Source of the DNA: Marinovum algicola
Lineage (GTDB): Bacteria; Pseudomonadota; Alphaproteobacteria; Rhodobacterales; Rhodobacteraceae
Direction of reading: 5' to 3'
DNA: 64,000 nucleotides
NCBI RefSeq assembly: GCF_900109145.1
Contig: NZ_FNYY01000019.1
Location: forward strand, 1 to 64,000
Part shown: piece by piece, positions 55,087 through 64,000 of the stretch
Position numbering within the stretch: the stretch's first letter is position 1
Layout: each line of letters opens with the position of its first letter
Notes under the pieces: generated by a model
The model's input: only the letters and a program-made list of their open reading frames with translations
What the model was told of the DNA's origin: nothing
Databases searched by the model: none
Position numbers and translations under genes: made by a program

Positions 55087-56382
55087 TCAATCCGCGAAAG
55101 GATCGGTGACGAGGATGGTGTCCTCACGCTCCGGCGAAGTCGAGAGCAGCGCCACCGGACATTGGATCAACTCCTCGACCCGCCGCACGTATTTGATCGC
55201 ATTGGCCGGCAGCTCGGCCCAGCTGCGCGCGCCCTCGGTGCTTTCCGTCCAGCCGGGCATTTCCTCATAGATCGGCGTGCACCGCGCCTGCTGGTCGGCG
55301 GCGGTGGGCAGATAGTCGAGCGTTTCGCCGTCAAGCTCGTAGCCGGTGCAGATCTTGAGCGTCTCGAAGCCGTCGAGCACGTCGAGCTTGGTCAGCGAGA
55401 TGCCGGTGACGCCCGAGGTGGCGCAGGTCTGGCGCACCAGCGCGGCGTCGAACCAGCCGCAGCGGCGCTTGCGGCCGGTGGTGGTGCCGAATTCGTGGCC
55501 ACGCTCGCCGAGGCGCTGGCCGTCGGCGTCATCCAGCTCGGTCGGGAACGGGCCTTCGCCGACGCGGGTGGTATAGGCCTTGACGATGCCCAGCACGTAA
55601 TCGATCGATCCGGGGCCAATGCCCACGCCGGTGGCCGCCTGCCCGGCGATCACGTTCGACGAGGTGACAAAGGGATAGGTGCCGAAATCGATGTCGAGCA
55701 GCGCGCCCTGTGCGCCTTCGAAGAGGATGCGTTTGCCGGCCTTGCGCTTTTCATTCATCACCTTCCAGACCGGGGCGGCATATTCGAGGATCTTCGGCGC
55801 CACCTCTTGCAGCAGCGCGATCAACCCGTCGCGGTCGATCGCCTCGACCCCCAGCCCCTTGCGCAGCGGGTCGTGGTGCTGGAGCGCACGGTCGACGCGG
55901 GCCTCGAGCGTCGCCGGATCGGCCAGATCGGCGACCCGGATGGCGCGGCGGCCGACCTTGTCCTCGTAGCAGGGGCCGATGCCACGGCCGGTGGTGCCAA
56001 TCTTGGTGCCCTTGGAGGCGGCCTCTTCGCGCGCCCGGTCAAGCTCGCCGTGGTACGGCAGGATCAGTGGCGTGTTCTCGGCGATCATCAGTGTTTCGGG
56101 GGTGATCTCCACGCCCTGGGCGCGGATCGTCTCGATCTCTTTCAGCAGGTTCCAGGGGTCGAGCACCACGCCGTTGCCGATCACCGACAGCTTGCCGCCG
56201 CGCACCACGCCCGAGGGCAGCGCATGCAGCTTGTAGACCTTGCCGTCGATGACGAGGGTGTGGCCCGCGTTGTGGCCGCCCTGAAAGCGCGCGATCACAT
56301 CGGCGCGTTCACTGAGCCAGTCCACGATCTTGCCCTTACCTTCGTCGCCCCATTGTGCGCCGACCACGACAACATTGGCCAT
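55087..56382 (-). CDS. purA: Adenylosuccinate synthase
   Basis: 431 residues. It joins IMP and aspartate with GTP in AMP synthesis. Signatures are [12 protein letters not shown] at the N-terminus, the IMP loop around [14 protein letters not shown] (Lys), [17 protein letters not shown], and the C-terminal GTP-binding Lys in [10 protein letters not shown]. The frame runs upstream to 56499, but ATG 56382 gives the standard start [12 protein letters not shown]. Confidence 0.97.
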   Translation of the reverse strand: MANVVVVGAQWGDEGKGKIVDWLSERADVIARFQGGHNAGHTLVIDGKVYKLHALPSGVVRGGKLSVIGNGVVLDPWNLLKEIETIRAQGVEITPETLMIAENTPLILPYHGELDRAREEAASKGTKIGTTGRGIGPCYEDKVGRRAIRVADLADPATLEARVDRALQHHDPLRKGLGVEAIDRDGLIALLQEVAPKILEYAAPVWKVMNEKRKAGKRILFEGAQGALLDIDFGTYPFVTSSNVIAGQAATGVGIGPGSIDYVLGIVKAYTTRVGEGPFPTELDDADGQRLGERGHEFGTTTGRKRRCGWFDAALVRQTCATSGVTGISLTKLDVLDGFETLKICTGYELDGETLDYLPTAADQQARCTPIYEEMPGWTESTEGARSWAELPANAIKYVRRVEELIQCPVALLSTSPEREDTILVTDPFAD

Positions 56383-56571
56383 GTCACATCCTTCTCTATG
56401 GTGCCAAACCCGCGCCGATATAGCCGTTGCCGCGCGGGGGCGAAACCGCGAAATTGACCTCGCCGCCGGCGCGGGGCGGAATTTGCCGCGGCTGGACATG
56501 CGCCGGCAATCGGCTAGATGTGAAGCGCGTTTCGGAAGAACCGGAAACGCGTGTCACCAAAAGAGGCCGTC

Positions 56572-56967
56572 ATGGGTTTTCTCGTTCGCTGGGTCTTTGC
56601 CTTCCTTCTGGTTGCCGCCACCTTCAATCCGACCGCCTTCAGCTATCTCGGCTGGGCGTTGCGCGCTTGGGACAGCCAGTTGCCGCTGGTCCTGCTGCTG
56701 GGGCTGCTGCTGCTGGTCGGCTGGATCGTCTACCTGCGCGCCACCCTGCGCTCGATCGGCGCCTTCGGCATGATGCTGATTGCCGCCATCGTCGCCGCCC
56801 TGCTCTGGGTGCTGCATGATTTCGGGGTGCTGACGCTGGACAACCAGGCGCTCAACACCTGGCTGGGGATCCTGGCGCTTTCGACGGTGCTGGGAATCGG
56901 GCTGAGCTGGTCGATCCTGCGGCGGCGGCTTTCCGGCCAGGCGGATGTGGATGACGTCGACGTCTGA
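56572..56967 (+). CDS. DUF6524-type integral membrane protein
   Basis: 131 residues with four hydrophobic helices spanning most of the protein and an acidic C-terminus (ADVDDVDV). It fits the DUF6524 family of Rhodobacterales; function unknown. AAGAGG precedes the ATG by 6 bases. It is divergent from purA and ends before intergenic repeat copy 3. Confidence 0.72.
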   Translation: MGFLVRWVFAFLLVAATFNPTAFSYLGWALRAWDSQLPLVLLLGLLLLVGWIVYLRATLRSIGAFGMMLIAAIVAALLWVLHDFGVLTLDNQALNTWLGILALSTVLGIGLSWSILRRRLSGQADVDDVDV

Positions 56968-57017
56968 ATTCCCGGTTAGGGACTTTTGGCTGTCGGCGGG
57001 CTGTCGCGGGAATGGGG

Positions 57018-57070
57018 GGCTCTGCCCCCGGCCTGCGGCCTCCCCCGAGGGTATTTTCAGCAAGAGGAAG
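57018..57070 (+). repeat. Intergenic hairpin repeat, copy 3
   Basis: GGCTCTGCCCCC, hairpin GGCC-TGC-GGCC, then TCCCCCGAGGGTATTTTC and AGCAAGAGGAAG. The flanks match copies 1 and 2; the hairpin is different in sequence but paired. It lies in the 302-base gap before secG; the rest of that gap shows no gene. Confidence 0.85.
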
Positions 57071-57269
57071 AGCGGTGCGGGGCGCTTTGTTCGCGCGCCG
57101 TGGTGTATGCGGCCGGGGGGCTGGGCGGGGTGAGCGCGTCTTTGGGGATTGGGCCGGGGGTGGTTTCCGGGCGGACGGCGGCGGGGCTGCGGACTGTTGC
57201 CGGGTTGCGGGTTGCGCGTGCGGATCTTTCCGCCTACATACCCCGGCAACACGATACCCGCGAGGCCCC

Positions 57270-57632
57270 ATGGAAAACGTCGTCCTGATCATCCACCTGC
57301 TGTTGGCGCTGGCGCTGATTGGCGTTGTGCTCATGCAACGCTCGGAAGGCGGCGGCCTTGGCATGGGTGGCGGCGGCGGCGCCGTGGCGGGACGGTCGGC
57401 GGCAACCGCGCTGGGCAAGGTGACCTGGGTGCTGGCCGTGGCCTTTATCGTGACTTCGATCACCCTGACCATCATCGCCGCGCAGAACTCCGCCGGCAGC
57501 TCGGTCATCGACCGCCTGACCCCACCGGCCGCCAGCGAAGGCGACGGCCCTGCGACCCCCGCCCTGCCCGGCGACGAGCTTCTGCCGCCCGGCCAGGACG
57601 AGAACGCGCCGCTGGTGCCGCGGGCCGACTGA
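57270..57632 (+). CDS. secG: Preprotein translocase subunit SecG
   Basis: 120 residues with two membrane helices (about 3-23 and 50-72) around a Gly-rich loop (SEGGGLGMGGGGG), the SecG signature. The C-terminal tail (about 85-120) is Pro/Asp-rich and longer than in E. coli. It aids Sec-dependent export. ATG 57270 is chosen; the upstream open frame is GC-driven. pyrG follows, as often in alphaproteobacteria. Confidence 0.94.
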   Translation: MENVVLIIHLLLALALIGVVLMQRSEGGGLGMGGGGGAVAGRSAATALGKVTWVLAVAFIVTSITLTIIAAQNSAGSSVIDRLTPPAASEGDGPATPALPGDELLPPGQDENAPLVPRAD

Positions 57633-57823
57633 CGGGCCTGACCGCGCCGGAATTTCGGGGCTCTACAATCCATTGAGATTTCGTGGCTGACCGCAACAGT
57701 ATCTTGCGGTCGGCTTGTCAAATCCACGCGAATCCTGTAACGATGGACTCCCGTGGTACTGCGAAAATTTGGCCTCTGGCCGCGCGGTTCAAACGACGTT
57801 CGACTACGGGAGTTTCCTTCAGC

Positions 57824-59467
57824 ATGGCGCGCTTTATCTTCATCACCGGCGGTGTTGTGTCTTCGCTTGGCAAGGGGCTGGCCTCGGCCGCGCTCGGCGC
57901 CCTGTTGCAGGCCCGCGGCTTCTCCGTCCGGCTGCGCAAGCTCGACCCCTATCTGAACGTCGATCCCGGCACCATGAGCCCCTTTGAACACGGCGAAGTC
58001 TTTGTCACCGACGATGGCGCCGAGACCGATCTCGACCTCGGGCACTACGAGCGGTTCACCGGGGTGGCGGCGCGCAAGACCGACTCGGTCTCTTCGGGGC
58101 GGATCTATTCCAATGTGCTGGAGAAGGAGCGCCGCGGCGATTACCTCGGCAAGACCATCCAGGTCATTCCGCACGTCACCAACGAGATCAAGGATTTCAT
58201 CTCGATCGGCGAGGACGAGGTGGATTTCATGCTCTGCGAGATCGGCGGCACCGTCGGCGATATCGAGGGGCTGCCCTTCTTCGAGGCGATCCGCCAGTTT
58301 TCCCAAGACAAGCCGCGAGGGCAATGCATCTTCATGCATCTGACACTGCTGCCCTATATCGCCGCGTCGGGCGAGCTGAAGACCAAGCCGACGCAGCACT
58401 CGGTCAAGGAGCTGCGGTCGATCGGCATTGCCCCCGACATCCTGGTCTGCCGCTCCGAGGGGCCGATCCCGGCCAAGGAACGCGAGAAACTGGCGCTGTT
58501 CTGTAACGTGCGTCCCGAGGCGGTGATTGCCGCCCAGGATCTCTCGACGATCTATGACGCGCCGCTGACCTATCACCGCGAGGGGCTGGATCAGGCGGTG
58601 CTCGATGCCTTCCAGATCTCGCCCGCGCCCAAACCCGAGCTGAGCAAATGGGAAGACGTCAGCGACCGCATCCATCACGCCGAGGGCGAAGTGCGGGTTG
58701 CCATCGTCGGCAAATACACCCAGCTCGAGGATGCCTATAAATCCATCGCCGAGGCGCTGACCCATGGCGGCATTGCCAATCGGGTCAAGGTCAAGGTGGA
58801 ATGGGTGGATGCCGAGCTCTTCGATCGCGAGGATCCGGCGGTACATCTGCAAGGCTATCACGCGATCCTGGTGCCCGGCGGCTTTGGCGAGCGCGGCACC
58901 GAAGGCAAGATCAAGGCGGCGCAATTCGCCCGCGAGCACAAGGTGCCCTATCTCGGCATCTGCCTCGGCATGCAGATGGCGGTGATCGAGGCGGCGCGCA
59001 ATGTCGCCGGCGTCTCCGGCGCGGGCTCGGAGGAATTCGACCACGAGGCCGGCAAGAAACGCTTCGAGCCGGTGGTCTATCACCTCAAGGAGTGGGTTCA
59101 GGGCAATGCCAAGGTCTCGCGCTCGGCCGATGACGACAAGGGCGGCACCATGCGGCTGGGCGCCTATGACGCGGCGCTGGCCGAAGGGTCGAAGGTGGCG
59201 CAGGTCTATGGCTCCCAGGCGATCGACGAGCGGCACCGGCACCGCTACGAGGTCGACATCAAGTACAAGGACAAGCTCGAGGAACACGGGCTGGTGTTCT
59301 CCGGGATGAGCCCGGACGGGCGGCTGCCCGAGATCGTCGAATGGCAGGATCACCCCTGGTTCATCGGCGTGCAATTCCACCCGGAGCTGAAATCGAAACC
59401 CTTTGAGCCGCATCCGCTGTTCAAGGATTTCGTGCGGGCGGCGAAAGAGATCTCGCGACTGGTGTGA
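57824..59467 (+). CDS. pyrG: CTP synthase
   Basis: 547 residues. It makes CTP from UTP, ATP and glutamine. The N-terminal synthetase domain starts [19 protein letters not shown]. The C-terminal glutaminase has the catalytic Cys in LGICLGMQ and the His-Glu pair in [15 protein letters not shown] 57824 gives the usual N-terminus. It is about 190 bases after secG. Confidence 0.97.
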   Translation: MARFIFITGGVVSSLGKGLASAALGALLQARGFSVRLRKLDPYLNVDPGTMSPFEHGEVFVTDDGAETDLDLGHYERFTGVAARKTDSVSSGRIYSNVLEKERRGDYLGKTIQVIPHVTNEIKDFISIGEDEVDFMLCEIGGTVGDIEGLPFFEAIRQFSQDKPRGQCIFMHLTLLPYIAASGELKTKPTQHSVKELRSIGIAPDILVCRSEGPIPAKEREKLALFCNVRPEAVIAAQDLSTIYDAPLTYHREGLDQAVLDAFQISPAPKPELSKWEDVSDRIHHAEGEVRVAIVGKYTQLEDAYKSIAEALTHGGIANRVKVKVEWVDAELFDREDPAVHLQGYHAILVPGGFGERGTEGKIKAAQFAREHKVPYLGICLGMQMAVIEAARNVAGVSGAGSEEFDHEAGKKRFEPVVYHLKEWVQGNAKVSRSADDDKGGTMRLGAYDAALAEGSKVAQVYGSQAIDERHRHRYEVDIKYKDKLEEHGLVFSGMSPDGRLPEIVEWQDHPWFIGVQFHPELKSKPFEPHPLFKDFVRAAKEISRLV

Positions 59468-59493
59468 GGCGCGAGACGGTCCGCAGCACCGCG

Positions 59494-59562
59494 CCCCGGA
59501 CCTGATCCGGGGCCGTCCGGTCGCCAGCCGCAGGCGAAAGGTCCCGGCGCTGAGGCCGGGAC
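59494..59562. terminator. Two hairpins between convergent pyrG and nucleotidase genes
   Basis: CCCCGGA-5-TCCGGGG (59494-59512) and GTCCCGGC-6-GCCGGGAC (59541-59562) are perfect stems. Neither has a T-run, so Rho-independent termination is uncertain; they may be 3'-end stabilisers. Confidence 0.5.
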
Positions 59563-59584
59563 GGGAGGTTGGAGCGCGACGCGC

Positions 59585-61543
59585 CTAGAGCGAAATGCGG
59601 AACCGCGCGAAGCCACTGTCGGATTGGCCCGCCTCTTCGATCGTCACCCCCGGCACGCCGTCGGCATATTGCGCGCCCGCCGGGCCGGTCTCGAAGATCA
59701 CCGTGGTGCCCTCCATCGGCGCGAAGGACCAGTTGCCATCGGCGCGGGGGCTGACGGTGCCCTTCTCGACTATATACCGCACAATCACGTCGCGGTTGGT
59801 GTCGGGCCCCTCGAAAACAGTGGTCTCGGGCGAGGCGCCGGGGAAGGAGCCGCCGCCGCCGGCACGGTAGTTGTTCGAGGCGATGATGAACTCCTGCGCC
59901 GGGTCGATCGGTTCGCCATTGTAGGCGAGGTTCACGATACGGCTGGCCTCGGGGTTGATCAACTCGCCCTTGGGCCCGAACTTCGACGGCTGGCTGAGGT
60001 CGATCTGGTAGGTCACCCCGTCCATCACGTCGAAATTGTAGCTCGGGAACTCCGGGTTCAAGAGCGTGGCATCCTCGGCCCCCGGTTCGATCTGGTTGAA
60101 CATGCCGGCCGAGCGCTCGAGCCAGTCCTTGACCTCGGCCCCGGTCACCTTCACCGCGCGCACGGTATTGGGATAGAGATAGAGGTCGGAAACGTTCTTG
60201 ATCGCCACGTCGCCCACGGCGACATCGGTGTAATACTCCGGCCCGCCCCGGCCACCGGCCTTGAAAGGTGCCGCGGCCGAGAGGATCGGCAGGCCCTCGT
60301 ATTCGGTGCCCTGCATCATCTGCTCGATATACCAGGTCTGGGCGTTCGACACGATCTGCACCGAGGGGTCATCCGCCACCAGAGCGAAATAGCTGTGCAG
60401 CGGCGCATCGGTCTTGCCCACGGCGCGGCGCACATAGGCCAGAGTCTCCTGATGCTCCTGTTCGGCGGCGGCCAGCACCTTGTCGACGCTTTCGACCGTC
60501 GGAGTGATCGAACGGTCCTCGCCCCGGGTGTAGATCGGCCGCGCCTCGGCGGTGTGCGAGAGCACCCGCCAGCCGCTGCCGTCGCGCTCGATCATCAGGT
60601 CGATCAGCCCCATGTGCGAGCCCCAGAACCCGCCCATCACGGCCGGCTTGCCCATGATCGTGCCCTGTTCGACATCGAGACCGGCGAATTCGGCATAGGT
60701 CGAAGACGGGAAGACCAGGTGGCTGTGGCCGGTGAGGATGGCGTCGATGCCGTCGACCGCGGCCAGCGGTACTGACGCATTTTCCATGCCGTCGGTATGA
60801 TCCGCCCCGCCGATGCCGGAATGCGACAGCGCCACAACCAGATCGCAGCCGGCCTCGCGCATCTGCGGCACATAGGCCCGGGCGGTTTCGACGATGTCGC
60901 GGGCCATGACGTTGCCTTCGAGGTGGCGACGGTCCCAGTTCATCACCTGCGGCGGGACAAAGCCGATCAGCCCGAGCTTGATCTGATGGCTTTCGCCGGC
61001 GCCGTCGGTGACGCTGTGATCGAGGATGACATAGGGCGGCAGCAGGGTCTCATCCTCGGTCGGGCTGGCGCCCAGAGACTTGGCGATATTGGCGCAGACC
61101 ACCGGGAACTTGGCCCCGGCGAGGGATTTCTCGAGGAAGGACAGCCCGTAGTTGAATTCGTGATTGCCCAGCGTCGAGGCATCGAACCCCAGCGCATTCA
61201 TTGCGGCGATCACCGGATGCATGTCGCCCTCTTTCATGCCGCGCTCATAGGCGATGTAATCGCCCATCGGGTTGCCTTGCAGGAAATCGCCATTGTCGAT
61301 CAACAGCGCATTGGTCGCCTCGGCGCGAACATCGTCGATCAATGCGGCGGTGCGGGCCAGGCCGACCGTATCGATCGGACGGTCGGCGTAATAATCATAG
61401 GGAAAGACGTGCACATGCAGGTCTGTGGTTTCCATGATGCGCAGATGTGCCTGATTGGCGGCAGCGCGGAGAGAGAACGGGTGCAGCGCGACGAATCCGG
61501 CTGTGCCAGCCAAAAAGCCGCGGCGGGACAAGGACATAGACAT
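59585..61543 (-). CDS. Tat-exported bifunctional 2',3'-cyclic-nucleotide phosphodiesterase/3'-nucleotidase
   Basis: 652 residues. A Tat signal (SRRGFLAGTAG) covers about 1-30. The metallophosphatase domain has TTDLHVHVF, DNGDFLQGNP, LGNHEFNYG, ALSHSG and GHSH (about 40-290), then the 5'-nucleotidase C-terminal domain with NYRAGGGGSFPG. It scavenges phosphate and nucleosides from cyclic and 3' nucleotides in the periplasm, as CpdB does. GGGGAG precedes ATG 61543; the upstream frame is rejected. Confidence 0.9.
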   Translation of the reverse strand: MSMSLSRRGFLAGTAGFVALHPFSLRAAANQAHLRIMETTDLHVHVFPYDYYADRPIDTVGLARTAALIDDVRAEATNALLIDNGDFLQGNPMGDYIAYERGMKEGDMHPVIAAMNALGFDASTLGNHEFNYGLSFLEKSLAGAKFPVVCANIAKSLGASPTEDETLLPPYVILDHSVTDGAGESHQIKLGLIGFVPPQVMNWDRRHLEGNVMARDIVETARAYVPQMREAGCDLVVALSHSGIGGADHTDGMENASVPLAAVDGIDAILTGHSHLVFPSSTYAEFAGLDVEQGTIMGKPAVMGGFWGSHMGLIDLMIERDGSGWRVLSHTAEARPIYTRGEDRSITPTVESVDKVLAAAEQEHQETLAYVRRAVGKTDAPLHSYFALVADDPSVQIVSNAQTWYIEQMMQGTEYEGLPILSAAAPFKAGGRGGPEYYTDVAVGDVAIKNVSDLYLYPNTVRAVKVTGAEVKDWLERSAGMFNQIEPGAEDATLLNPEFPSYNFDVMDGVTYQIDLSQPSKFGPKGELINPEASRIVNLAYNGEPIDPAQEFIIASNNYRAGGGGSFPGASPETTVFEGPDTNRDVIVRYIVEKGTVSPRADGNWSFAPMEGTTVIFETGPAGAQYADGVPGVTIEEAGQSDSGFARFRISL

Positions 61544-61681
61544 GAGAACTCCCCAATTTTCGGTTATTTTGACACACAGGTGCCGTGTGAATGCTACACC
61601 TCCGGATCGATTCCGCGAAGGAAAGCTGTCGGTTGACGTGGCGACTTGCGGCGCGCCGGAGGCGCGGCTAGCCTCGCCGCC

Positions 61682-62257
61682 ATGAACGCCCGTTTTGCCT
61701 GCACCTGCGGTGCCACTGAATGGCACGTCAGCGCGCCCCGGCGGGGGACGCGACTGATCTGTTATTGCGCCGACTGCCAGAGCTTTCCGCGCCACCTCGG
61801 CGCCGATATCCTGAACGAGGCCGGCGGCACCGATCTGCTTCAGGTGGCGCCATCACAGGTGACGTTCACGCGCGGGATCGGCAATCTCGGCCTGCTCCGG
61901 CTCTCGCCACAGGGGTTGTCGCGCTGGCACACCACCTGTTGCGGCACGCCGGTGGCCAATACGCTGAAATCGGCCAAACTGCCCTTTGTCTCGCTGAGTT
62001 GCGCGGCGCACCAGGGCGAGGACAAGCTGCTGGGGCCGGTGCGGGCCCATGCCAACACCGTCTGGGCCAGCGGGCCCGGCGCACCGCGCAAGGACCGGGG
62101 GCTGGGCCGGATGGTGCTGGCCTTTGGCCAGCGGCTCCTGGCCGAACGGCTGTCGGGACGCTGGCAACAGACGCCGTTCTTTGCGCCGCCCGACTGGGCG
62201 CCGGTGGCGGAACCGCAGATCCTGAGCAAGCAGGCGCGTCTCAGGGCGCGCGCCTGA
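61682..62257 (+). CDS. DUF6151/GFA-like cysteine-rich protein
   Basis: 191 residues. The first ~90 residues hold Cys pairs typical of glutathione-dependent formaldehyde-activating (GFA) folds: CTCGATEW, CYCADCQSF and TTCCGTPV, probable zinc ligands. I recall this as DUF6151. The enzyme activity is unknown. It is divergent from the nucleotidase gene. Confidence 0.75.
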   Translation: MNARFACTCGATEWHVSAPRRGTRLICYCADCQSFPRHLGADILNEAGGTDLLQVAPSQVTFTRGIGNLGLLRLSPQGLSRWHTTCCGTPVANTLKSAKLPFVSLSCAAHQGEDKLLGPVRAHANTVWASGPGAPRKDRGLGRMVLAFGQRLLAERLSGRWQQTPFFAPPDWAPVAEPQILSKQARLRARA

Positions 62258-62382
62258 GCGGCACGCCGGGCCACGGCGCGGCGCTTCCGTCTTGGCCCGC
62301 GCCCCCGCCAAGGCGCCGGCCATCCGACGACCCCTCGGCCGAAGTGCTTGGCCCTCCCCTGGCTTGCGCCTATATCTCCCCC

Positions 62383-62820
62383 ATGTTCGCAGATTTCCTC
62401 AGACGGCTGACCCAGCCAGAGCCCGCCCAGTTGCCCGACCAAGACGCCCGCCTCGCGCTGACTGCGCTTCTGGTGCGGGTGGCGCGGTCGGACGAAACCT
62501 ATGACGATGACGAACGCACCCTGATCGACAAGATTGCCGCCAGCCGTTTCGGCCTCTCGCCCTTCGAGGCCAGCGCCCTGCGGCGCGAAGCCGAACAGCT
62601 CGAATCCGAGGCCCCCGACACCGTGCGCTTTACCCGCGCGATCAAGGATGCGGTGCCTTTCGAGGCCCGCCTCGGGGTGATCGAGGCGCTCTGGCAGGTG
62701 GTGCTGGCCGATGGCACCCGCGACGAGGCCGAAGATGCGCTGTTGCGCATGGTGGCGCCGATGCTGGGCATCAGCGATGTCGACAGCGCCATGGCCCGCC
62801 AGCGCGTCACACGGGAGTGA
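62383..62820 (+). CDS. TerB-family protein
   Basis: 145 residues, all-helical. It contains two TerB-like acidic repeats (ARSDETYDDDERTLIDKIAA and VVLADGTRDEAEDALLRMVA) that can bind metal ions. The family was named from tellurite resistance, but solitary TerB genes occur widely. The ATG at 62383 gives the family start. Confidence 0.82.
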   Translation: MFADFLRRLTQPEPAQLPDQDARLALTALLVRVARSDETYDDDERTLIDKIAASRFGLSPFEASALRREAEQLESEAPDTVRFTRAIKDAVPFEARLGVIEALWQVVLADGTRDEAEDALLRMVAPMLGISDVDSAMARQRVTRE

Positions 62821-62962
62821 CGCGGGGGGCAAGGGCCCTCCGATTTGGCCTGCCGTGACGGCAAGTCCGGCGGAATCCGGGCATTTCCGCCGTTTTGCAA
62901 GTTGCAAGGCCGCAAAATTACTGCCCTATTACAGGGAACCTTCACACACAGAAAAGCGTCAC

Positions 62963-63739
62963 GTGCCAGACCAGCCCCCCGTCATCGAGATCCGCGACCT
63001 TCACAAGAGCTACGGCCAGCTCGAAGTGCTCAAGGGCGTATCGATCACGGCGCACCGGGGCGAGGTGATCTCGCTGATCGGCTCGTCCGGTTCGGGCAAA
63101 TCGACGCTTTTGCGCTGCGCCAACCTGCTCGAAGACAGCCAGCAGGGCGAGATCCTGTTCAAGGGCGAGCCGGTGAGCTGGAAAGGCAGCGGGCTGGCGC
63201 GCCGGCCGGCCGATGCCAAACAGGTGCTGCGCATCCGCACCAACCTGTCGATGGTGTTCCAGCAGTTCAATCTCTGGGCCCATATGACCATCCTGCAAAA
63301 CGTGATGGAAGCACCGGTCACCGTGCTGGGCCGCGACCGGGCCGACGTCGAGGAACGGGCGCGCCACTACCTCGACAAGGTCGGCATCGGCGACAAATGC
63401 GCGGCCTATCCGGCACAGCTTTCCGGCGGCCAGCAGCAGCGCGCGGCGATTGCCCGCGGGCTCTGCATGGAGCCCGAGGCGCTGCTCTTCGACGAGCCGA
63501 CCTCGGCCTTGGACCCGGAGCTCGAGCAGGAGGTCGTGCGGGTGATCAAGGATCTGGCCACCGAAGGCCGGACCATGCTGATCGTGACCCATGACATGAA
63601 GATGGCCCATGACGTGAGCGACCACGTGGTTTTTCTTCACCAGGGTCTGATCGAAGAAGAAGGTGCGCCCGGACCGCTGTTCGACGCGCCCAAATCCGAG
63701 CGGCTGCGGGGCTTTCTGTCCTCGACCAAAGCCGCCTGA
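62963..63739 (+). CDS. Polar amino acid ABC transporter ATP-binding protein
   Basis: 258 residues from a GTG start; the ribosome site is weak. Walker A GSSGSGKST (about 39-47), signature LSGGQQQR (about 155) and Walker B LLFDEPTSALDPE. The HisP/GlnQ-type family imports amino acids or opines. It is followed 25 bases later by its binding-protein gene. The insert between Walker A and Q-loop (KGSGLARRPADAKQVLRIR) resembles HisP-type proteins. Confidence 0.9.
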   Translation: MPDQPPVIEIRDLHKSYGQLEVLKGVSITAHRGEVISLIGSSGSGKSTLLRCANLLEDSQQGEILFKGEPVSWKGSGLARRPADAKQVLRIRTNLSMVFQQFNLWAHMTILQNVMEAPVTVLGRDRADVEERARHYLDKVGIGDKCAAYPAQLSGGQQQRAAIARGLCMEPEALLFDEPTSALDPELEQEVVRVIKDLATEGRTMLIVTHDMKMAHDVSDHVVFLHQGLIEEEGAPGPLFDAPKSERLRGFLSSTKAA

Positions 63740-63764
63740 ACCACCAACCAAGGGAGCAACAGAC

Positions 63765-64000
63765 ATGAAACTTTTCCTGACCGGCACCGCCGTTCTGGCC
63801 CTGACCGCCAGCCTCGCCATGGCCGCAAGCCATTCCGAGACCGTGCGGCTCGGCACCGAAGGCGCCTATCCTCCGTTCAACTTCCTCAATGATGCCGGCG
63901 AGGTCGACGGCTTCGAACGCGAGGTCGGTGACGAACTCTGCGCCCGCGCCGAGCTGACCTGTGAATGGGTCACCAACGAATGGGATTCGATCATCCCGAA
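63765..64000 (+). CDS. Amino acid ABC transporter substrate-binding protein (partial, cut by window end)
   Basis: The first 78 codons are visible. The Sec signal peptide (about 1-21) ends SLAMAAS. The mature part begins with the family-typical LGTEGAYPPFNFLNDAG and FEREVGDELCARA. AGGGAG precedes the ATG. It belongs to the preceding ATPase's operon, most likely for a basic or polar amino acid. Confidence 0.88.
   Translation, partial: MKLFLTGTAVLALTASLAMAASHSETVRLGTEGAYPPFNFLNDAGEVDGFEREVGDELCARAELTCEWVTNEWDSIIP

Noticed and set aside
61682-62820. One long gene covering DUF6151 and TerB
   Set aside because: The 366-codon frame from 61720 crosses the DUF6151 gene out of frame; only its last 145 codons look like a protein.

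Overview
The window is a GC-rich (about 65-70% by eye) chromosomal segment of an alphaproteobacterium, almost certainly a member of the Rhodobacterales. Evidence is the gene content and order: carA divergent from a GatB/YqeY gene, glyQ-DUF6446-glyS with a PPDK-like gene beside it, hflK-hflC-DUF2065-degP, purA-DUF2842, folB-folP-glmM, an isolated aa3-oxidase ctaD behind an FNR-type box, and an alphaproteobacterial LexA box (GTTC-N7-GTTC). There are no rRNA genes, prophages, insertion sequences or CRISPR arrays. Only one tRNA gene was found (tRNA-Leu GAG).

Layout. 1-8.1 kb: a catabolic operon on the minus strand (ATPase, two permeases, a large solute-binding protein, a cytosolic lyase) divergent from a GntR/FCD regulator. 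Protein sizes, a calcium-loop motif in the binding protein and a PL15-type lyase make import and cleavage of alginate (polyuronate) oligosaccharides the best reading. 8.1-15.4 kb: MATE transporter, tRNA-Leu, lipB, a zinc-ribbon membrane micro-protein, ctaD, small envelope genes, a glycosyltransferase and a repeat-rich gene-free stretch. 15.4-22.1 kb: yqeY/carA, an MshEN-glycosyltransferase fusion, a GntR regulator, a HAD nucleotidase and a Ubi-type monooxygenase. 22-27.8 kb: a subtilase with a separate small I9-like protein, ilvC, two adjacent Lrp/AsnC regulators, a CHAD protein and a class V aminotransferase. 27.8-38.6 kb: glmM, folP, folB, a cell-wall hydrolase, a divergent PPDK-like enzyme, glyS, DUF6446, glyQ.

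38.8-44.9 kb: a SPOR/peptidoglycan-binding protein carrying a trypsin-fold domain without catalytic residues, a VCBS-type protein probably started at CTG, a [2Fe-2S] ferredoxin, a LexA-boxed remnant of dnaE2, a peptidoglycan-binding lipoprotein, and degP. 44.7-49.4 kb: DUF2065, hflC, hflK, glutathione reductase, rpiA. 49.6-56.4 kb: L-serine dehydratase, a two-ended acidic-linker protein, thiamine diphosphokinase, a DMT exporter, DUF2842, purA. 56.5-64 kb: DUF6524, secG, pyrG, a Tat-exported nucleotidase, DUF6151, TerB, and the start of an amino-acid ABC transporter cut by the window edge.

Most genes are housekeeping. The observations most worth a second look are: the dnaE2 OB-fold remnant still under an intact SOS promoter and apparently leaderless; the subtilase/I9-like pair; the pseudoprotease; an intergenic repeat family whose central hairpin changes sequence but keeps pairing; the low-GC patch inside glyS; and the divergent N-terminal half of the PPDK-like enzyme.
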